From: Bog-257 sp963805985
GTDB taxonomy: Bacteria > Acidobacteriota > Terriglobia > Terriglobales > Acidobacteriaceae
Reading direction: 5' to 3'
Length of the DNA: 64,000 nt
NCBI GenBank assembly: GCA_963805985.1
Contig: CAWDWG010000013.1
Coordinates: 124,001-188,000, forward strand
Shown here in pieces: positions 59,941 to 64,000 of this stretch. The number at the start of each line of letters is the position of its first letter. Position 1 is the first letter of the stretch. The notes under the pieces are model-generated. The model worked only from the letters and a program-made list of their open reading frames with translations. It was not told the DNA's origin and searched no databases. A program made the translations under genes and the position numbers.

Positions 59941-62376
59941 ATGGCCCAATTCTGCGACGTGGCTGTCCCCGTTCCCGTCGACGCCGCCTTTACCTATCGC
60001 ATTCCCGAGGACGCACCTGAGCCAGTTGTCGGCGGTCGCGTCATCGTTCCCTTCCGAGAGAAACGTCTGTGCGGCATCGTCACCGAACTGCACGATCGTG
60101 AGCCCAAGTTCACAACCCGACGGCTGAGCCAAACCCTGGATTCAAGCCCATCCCTTACGCCGGAGCTGATGCAACTGGGGCAGTGGATCGCGCAATACTA
60201 CATCGCGCCCATCGGCGAGGTTTTTCGCACTATGCTGCCGCTTTCAGCCGAGTTCCGGCGCGTCGTTGGATACCGGATCACAGACAAAGGAATTGCTGCG
60301 CTCCATGCTGCAGCAACCGGCGGCTCGTCACTTCGCTCGCAGAAAGAGCCGGAGTACCAGGACCTCGAATACACCGTATTAAATCGGCTTGCGGACGGGG
60401 AAATCGTCCGCGAAGCCACGCTTCGCACCGGCACCGGCGCGACCAAATCCCTGCTGCAGGGCATGCTGCGCAAGAAGTGGATCGCACGCGAGGACTTGAG
60501 CGATGTTCGCGACGCCACCCGCACTGTAACATTCGCCGCGCTTAAAGAGGTCCAAGGCAAACTCAATGCCAATCAGCGTGCAATCGTGGACTATCTGCGA
60601 AACCAGCACGGCCAGCGTGCTGCCGTCGAAGCCATTCACGAACTGGATGTCCCACGTACGACGCTGCAGACCCTCGTCAGGCGCGGCATTGTCGAGCTGA
60701 GTGAAGAGCCGGCGGAGTTTCATGTTTCAGGGCTCAAGCCGCGCAAGCTGGAGTTCCTGTTCACACCTGCACAAAAAGCTGCGTTGGATGAGATCAACCA
60801 ATCAGTCAGCCAGCGCAAGTTCCTGCCCATGCTGCTGCACGGCGTCACCGGCTCTGGGAAAACTGCGGTTTACCTTTCAGCGATGCAGGCGGTGCTGGCG
60901 AAAGGCCGCTCGGCGATCCTCCTTGTTCCAGAGATCGGATTGACTCCTGCCATGGCCGCCGATCTACACCAGATCTTCGGCGACGAGGTCGCGATTCTGC
61001 ATTCGGCACTCAGCGACGACGAACGGGCTGAGCAATGGAAGCGGATCCGTAACGGTGAGTCCCATATTGTGGTAGGCACCCGGTCAGCGGTGTTTGCTCC
61101 GGTTCCTGATCTAGCCTTGATCGTGGTCGATGAAGAGCACGACCATTCCTACAAGCAGGAAGAGATGCCGCGCTACCACGCGCGAGATGTGGCGGTGATG
61201 CGAGCCAAGATGTCGAAGGCTGCGGTCGTACTCGGCTCGGCTACACCTTCGCTGGAGACCTACCACAATGCGGTACAAGGCAAGTACAAGCTCCTGGAGC
61301 TTCCCGAACGAATCGAGAAACGGCCGCTGCCCGCGGTTGAGATCCTCGACATGCGTGAGGAGTTTCATCGCGCAAACAAAGACGAAGTGCTGTCGCGCAA
61401 GCTGGTGGAGGAGATCGGCGAGCGACTGGCGCGGCATGAGCAAGTAATGGTGCTGCTGAACCGGCGTGGCTATTCGGCATTTGTGCTATGCCGCGAGTGC
61501 GGCGAGTCGGTGCAGTGCAAGAACTGTGCTATTTCGATGACGTATCACAAGCGCGAGCATCGGCTGGTTTGCCATTACTGCGGGCACATGCGATCCGCGC
61601 CAAAGACCTGCCCGAAGTGCGGCAGCGAGTATGTGCAGTATCTCGGCACCGGATCGGAAAAGCTGGAACACATCTTGCACGGTCTGTTTCCGCAAGCGCG
61701 GATTGCGCGGCTGGATCGGGATACGGTTCGCGGCCGGGACGACTTCGAACGCATGTTGTCAGCGCTGCACGCGGGCGAGATCGACTTGCTGGTCGGGACG
61801 CAGATGATCGCCAAAGGACACGATGTCGCGAACGTCACGCTGGTGGGAGTGGTCGGATCTGACGCTGCGCTCAGTTTCCCGGATTTTCGTGCCGCCGAGC
61901 GGACATTTCAGTTGCTGACGCAGGTTGCGGGCCGCGCCGGACGCGGCGACACGCCAGGCAAGGTCGTGCTGCAGACATACTTCCCGGATCATTACGCGAT
62001 TCAGTTCGCTGCCGCACATGACTATCACGGCTTCTATGAGAAGGAGATCCGCTTTCGCAGTTGGATGCATTACCCACCGTTCAACGCCGTCAGCAACGTA
62101 CTGGTGCGGAGCCCGAAGCTTGAAGAAGCACTGGCCTGGTCAGGCATTCTGGGAAAGTGGTTTGCAAATACCCGGCTTGAAGGTGTGCGGGTGATGGGCC
62201 CGGCGGCAGCGGCGATCGTCCGGCTCAAGACGGAGTATCGCTATCACTTCCTACTGAAGTCTGCGAGTCGCGAACGCATGAACAGCGTGCTGCGTGCCAT
62301 GCTGGAGCACGCGGACAAGCAGAAGATTCCGCGGAATCATTTGGTTGTAGATGTGGATGCGCTGTCGTTGATATGA
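59941..62376 (+). CDS. priA: primosomal protein N' (replication restart helicase PriA)
   Basis: An 811-residue PriA. The N-terminal 3' DNA-binding domain begins CDVAVPVPVDAAFTYRIPED. The helicase part has the Walker A GVTGSGKT (301-308) and DEEH (397-400) in IVVDEEHDHSYKQEE. The zinc-binding insert starts at about residue 517 with CRECGESVQCKNC and HYCGHMRSAPKTCPKCG, eight cysteines in all. Motif V/VI follow in VGTQMIAKGHDV and QVAGRAGRGDTPG. It restarts stalled forks. The zinc domain is intact. Confidence 0.96.
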   Translation: MAQFCDVAVPVPVDAAFTYRIPEDAPEPVVGGRVIVPFREKRLCGIVTELHDREPKFTTRRLSQTLDSSPSLTPELMQLGQWIAQYYIAPIGEVFRTMLPLSAEFRRVVGYRITDKGIAALHAAATGGSSLRSQKEPEYQDLEYTVLNRLADGEIVREATLRTGTGATKSLLQGMLRKKWIAREDLSDVRDATRTVTFAALKEVQGKLNANQRAIVDYLRNQHGQRAAVEAIHELDVPRTTLQTLVRRGIVELSEEPAEFHVSGLKPRKLEFLFTPAQKAALDEINQSVSQRKFLPMLLHGVTGSGKTAVYLSAMQAVLAKGRSAILLVPEIGLTPAMAADLHQIFGDEVAILHSALSDDERAEQWKRIRNGESHIVVGTRSAVFAPVPDLALIVVDEEHDHSYKQEEMPRYHARDVAVMRAKMSKAAVVLGSATPSLETYHNAVQGKYKLLELPERIEKRPLPAVEILDMREEFHRANKDEVLSRKLVEEIGERLARHEQVMVLLNRRGYSAFVLCRECGESVQCKNCAISMTYHKREHRLVCHYCGHMRSAPKTCPKCGSEYVQYLGTGSEKLEHILHGLFPQARIARLDRDTVRGRDDFERMLSALHAGEIDLLVGTQMIAKGHDVANVTLVGVVGSDAALSFPDFRAAERTFQLLTQVAGRAGRGDTPGKVVLQTYFPDHYAIQFAAAHDYHGFYEKEIRFRSWMHYPPFNAVSNVLVRSPKLEEALAWSGILGKWFANTRLEGVRVMGPAAAAIVRLKTEYRYHFLLKSASRERMNSVLRAMLEHADKQKIPRNHLVVDVDALSLI

Positions 62377-62377
62377 A

Positions 62378-62560
62378 GTAGCAATTAGCCGTTAGCAATT
62401 AGCTAAACCCTCAAGCCCATCTACGGTGAATCTTGTCGGACACTCGTAAGTGGCCTGCCGTTACTGCGACGACGCAGTATCAACAATTGCTATCGCTAGC
62501 CGCAGGTGCCGACATTGATCGCTAACGGCTAAATCGCTAATTGCTAATTGCTAATCGCTT
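62378..62560. repeat. AATTAGC word-repeat spacer (second site)
   Basis: GTAGCAATTAGCCGTTAGCAATTAGC at the left and GCTAACGGCTAAATCGCTAATTGCTAATTGCTAATCGC at the right are partial inverted partners about 120 nt apart, between priA and the convergent DinB-like gene. The same words occur around 52968-53103. (Both quoted strings are shown here only as motif order; the unit is AATTAGC.). Confidence 0.5.
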
Positions 62561-62565
62561 CTTGT

Positions 62566-63045
62566 TTATCCCTTCCACGCGCCCAAAGCTTTCCGCACCA
62601 ATACAAGTTGGCCGAGGTGATAGGCGTTGTGGTCGGCGATCAGGAGCGCCTGGCGCAACAGGGTCTGGCCAGAGCCATGAGGAATGGGCGCGAAGAGGTC
62701 GTGTTTGGGATCATTGATGAGTTCTCGCATTTCTTCCACATGCTGGTGAATTGACTTTACGCTTTTGTCCCACGCTGTGGGATTCGGCGGAGCCGGCGCC
62801 TTAGGCCAGTAGCCCTCCGGCCATTCCGGCGATTTGTGCCGCGCATCGCGGCTGAACTCCACAATGTCCCAGAGGGCGATGCGAATATGTTCCAGGAGCT
62901 GCCAGGCGGAATAAGGTAAGCCGTCAGGAACGTTGCCGCGGAGATCTGCGGGAAGATCCGCAACTGCGGCGGAGAAATCGGCGTGTGCTTCGTGCCAGTC
63001 CAGTACCTTGGAAATCTGTTGACGTAGCTGTTTGTCGCTATCCAT
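62566..63045 (-). CDS. DinB/YfiT-like four-helix metal-dependent protein
   Basis: A 159-residue four-helix protein of the DinB superfamily. The three histidines expected for metal binding are visible: SAWQLLEHIRIALWDIVEFS (first His), then the pair in IADHNAYHLGQLVLVRKALG. The family includes bacillithiol and mycothiol S-transferases and many proteins of unknown role. The ATG at 63045 is used. Convergent with priA. Confidence 0.85.
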   Translation of the reverse strand: MDSDKQLRQQISKVLDWHEAHADFSAAVADLPADLRGNVPDGLPYSAWQLLEHIRIALWDIVEFSRDARHKSPEWPEGYWPKAPAPPNPTAWDKSVKSIHQHVEEMRELINDPKHDLFAPIPHGSGQTLLRQALLIADHNAYHLGQLVLVRKALGAWKG

Positions 63046-63187
63046 AAGACCTCGGATTACAAATGATGAGCTATTGGATGTCAGAGTGGTGCGGTTGGAT
63101 GTGGAGAAGCGCTACGGTACAAACGAAAATTCGGCGAGAATCGACACCGCGAGAATCGAGCCCATGGGATGCTGGAGTCCAGCGATA

Positions 63188-63478
63188 TTAAGTGCCGCGT
63201 TTCCGGCGACGGTGCCGTTCTAAAACGCTGAACGCATCAGGATTGACCAGCACGGTGAAGCCATTGCGCATGCGGGCGGGATCGGGATCAACCAGGACGG
63301 CCCGATCACCTTCGATGCATCCACCCAGAACGCGCCCCAGGCTAAGCAGCGAGCGACTCCCGCAGACTTCACAGGTCTCGCCGCCGCTATTACTGATGAT
63401 TTCGCAGTCGGCGCAAAGTACCGCTTCCAGCAAGGCAACTGAATTCAGAATCGGCTGCCATTTTTCGGTTTCTTCCAT
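63188..63478 (-). CDS. small CxxC protein, unknown
   Basis: A 96-residue protein with two cysteine pairs, CADC near residue 22 and CEVC near residue 36, as in a zinc ribbon, followed by SLLSLGRVLGG and a hydrophobic strand (FTVLVNPDAFSVLERH). The middle GGETCEVCGSRSLLSLGRVL recurs in my memory of acidobacterial small proteins but with no function. The ATG at 63478 is used. It stands between the DinB-like gene and the LuxR-type regulator. Confidence 0.6.
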   Translation of the reverse strand: MEETEKWQPILNSVALLEAVLCADCEIISNSGGETCEVCGSRSLLSLGRVLGGCIEGDRAVLVDPDPARMRNGFTVLVNPDAFSVLERHRRRKRGT

Positions 63479-63720
63479 ACAAGGCCTGACTTTAAGCTAG
63501 CGGCCAAGATCGCATGGAAGAAGTGATTAGTTAAACACGGAAGCGCAACAGTAAATACGGAATCAGGATAGTTAAGTCAGCTATGGAATTGAGCTTGACA
63601 CCGGATGGACCTTCCCTTACCTCGGCCAGCTGCGCCTGGGGGAGCAATTCTCTCGCTGCGGCGTCTCGTAGCTCACAGATGCGCGCAGTGAGAGTAGTCA
63701 GCCGTGCGAGCTTGTGTCAG
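63479..63720. other. intergenic, downstream of the LuxR-type regulator
   Basis: About 240 nt. I see no gene, no strong hairpin and no repeat. Confidence 0.4.
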
Positions 63721-64000
63721 CTAAGCATCCGCCGCGGGAGGAAGGAGATGATGATTGAGGGCGAACAGCGCCAACTCCAGGCGATTGCCTACGCCAATCT
63801 TGTTGAAGATGTTGGTGAGATGCCGCTTGACCGTCTCTTCGCTGATGCCGAAGGTTTCCGCAATGTGTTTGTTGGTGGAACCTTCGGTGATGAGGGCAAC
63901 CACTTCCAATTCGCGCGCGGTAAGTCCAAACGTTTTGCGCGGTGGCGGAGCCGTTTGCGCGGCGAGGTCGCGTAATACCTGAACCAGATTCTGGACCGGG
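63721..64000 (-). CDS. LuxR-type response regulator, C-terminal part (cut by window edge)
   Basis: The frame is open to the end of the window, so the N-terminal receiver or sensor part lies to the right. The visible residues give the LuxR/GerE helix-turn-helix: LTARELEVVALITEGSTNKH, then IAETFGISEETVKRHLTNIF and NKIGVGNRLELALFAL, all canonical. The linker before it is Pro/Ala-rich (QTAPPPRKTFG). It is probably a NarL-family response regulator. The start and partner kinase cannot be seen. Confidence 0.88.
   Translation of the reverse strand, partial: PVQNLVQVLRDLAAQTAPPPRKTFGLTARELEVVALITEGSTNKHIAETFGISEETVKRHLTNIFNKIGVGNRLELALFALNHHLLPPAADA

Noticed and set aside
59848..60132. Upstream extension of the small Cys-rich protein
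   Set aside because: The extension is antisense to the conserved start of priA and low in conservation-like signal.

Overview
The window is GC-rich bacterial chromosome. I judge it to come from an acidobacterium (Acidobacteriota, Terriglobia-like). The reasons are a Ser/Thr kinase fused to a TolB-type propeller, a DUF4142 exported protein, a Pal lipoprotein with an inserted Ig-like domain, many GT-C membrane proteins, and numerous short palindromic intergenic repeats. This is inference from gene content; there is no rRNA in the window to confirm it. I found no transposase, integrase, CRISPR array, rRNA or convincing tRNA.

Layout. 1-3.1 kb: tRNA maturation and charging genes (3' part of cca, a DciA-like protein, gatC, gatA). 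3.1-9.4 kb: SixA-like phosphatase, Ppx/GppA phosphatase, a GT39-like membrane enzyme, a methyltransferase and an MFS transporter. 9.3-15.4 kb: a complete Tol-Pal set on the minus strand (tolQ, tolR, tolA-like, tolB, pal, cpoB), interrupted between tolA and tolB by a VapBC-type toxin-antitoxin pair. 15.6-25.7 kb: recN, a zinc-ribbon membrane protein overlapping a Ser/Thr kinase-propeller gene, an AAA ATPase, a TMTC-like membrane TPR protein and a DUF4142 protein. 25.8-30.6 kb: a three-PAS histidine kinase, an HdeD-like membrane protein, a KirBac channel and a small zinc-ribbon protein, separated by repeat-rich spacers. 30.7-33.0 kb: glgX.

33.0-46.3 kb is a surface-structure region. It holds a 58-residue Flp pilin that is easily missed, three TadE/TadG-like proteins, and then membrane GT-C-type proteins with a dolichol/polyprenol-phosphate mannosyltransferase-like GT2 enzyme. 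Two large membrane proteins here, at 38993 and 42328, are clear paralogues of each other and belong to no family I recognise.

46.9-51.9 kb is the most interesting block: a same-strand cluster of an ATP-grasp enzyme, a GCS2 (YbdK-like) carboxylate-amine ligase, an M29-type aminopeptidase and a second, divergent ATP-grasp-like protein. Together they look like a pathway that makes, and perhaps trims, a small amide-linked compound. Two genes of this block end inside repeat DNA; one of those repeats is a 15-copy, 14-bp tandem array.

52.1-62.4 kb returns to housekeeping: YmdB phosphoesterase, tadA, msbA, yicC, gmk, rpoZ, coaBC, family 4 uracil-DNA glycosylase, a small zinc protein and priA. The right end holds a DinB-family protein, a small CxxC protein and the C-terminal part of a LuxR-type regulator cut by the window edge.
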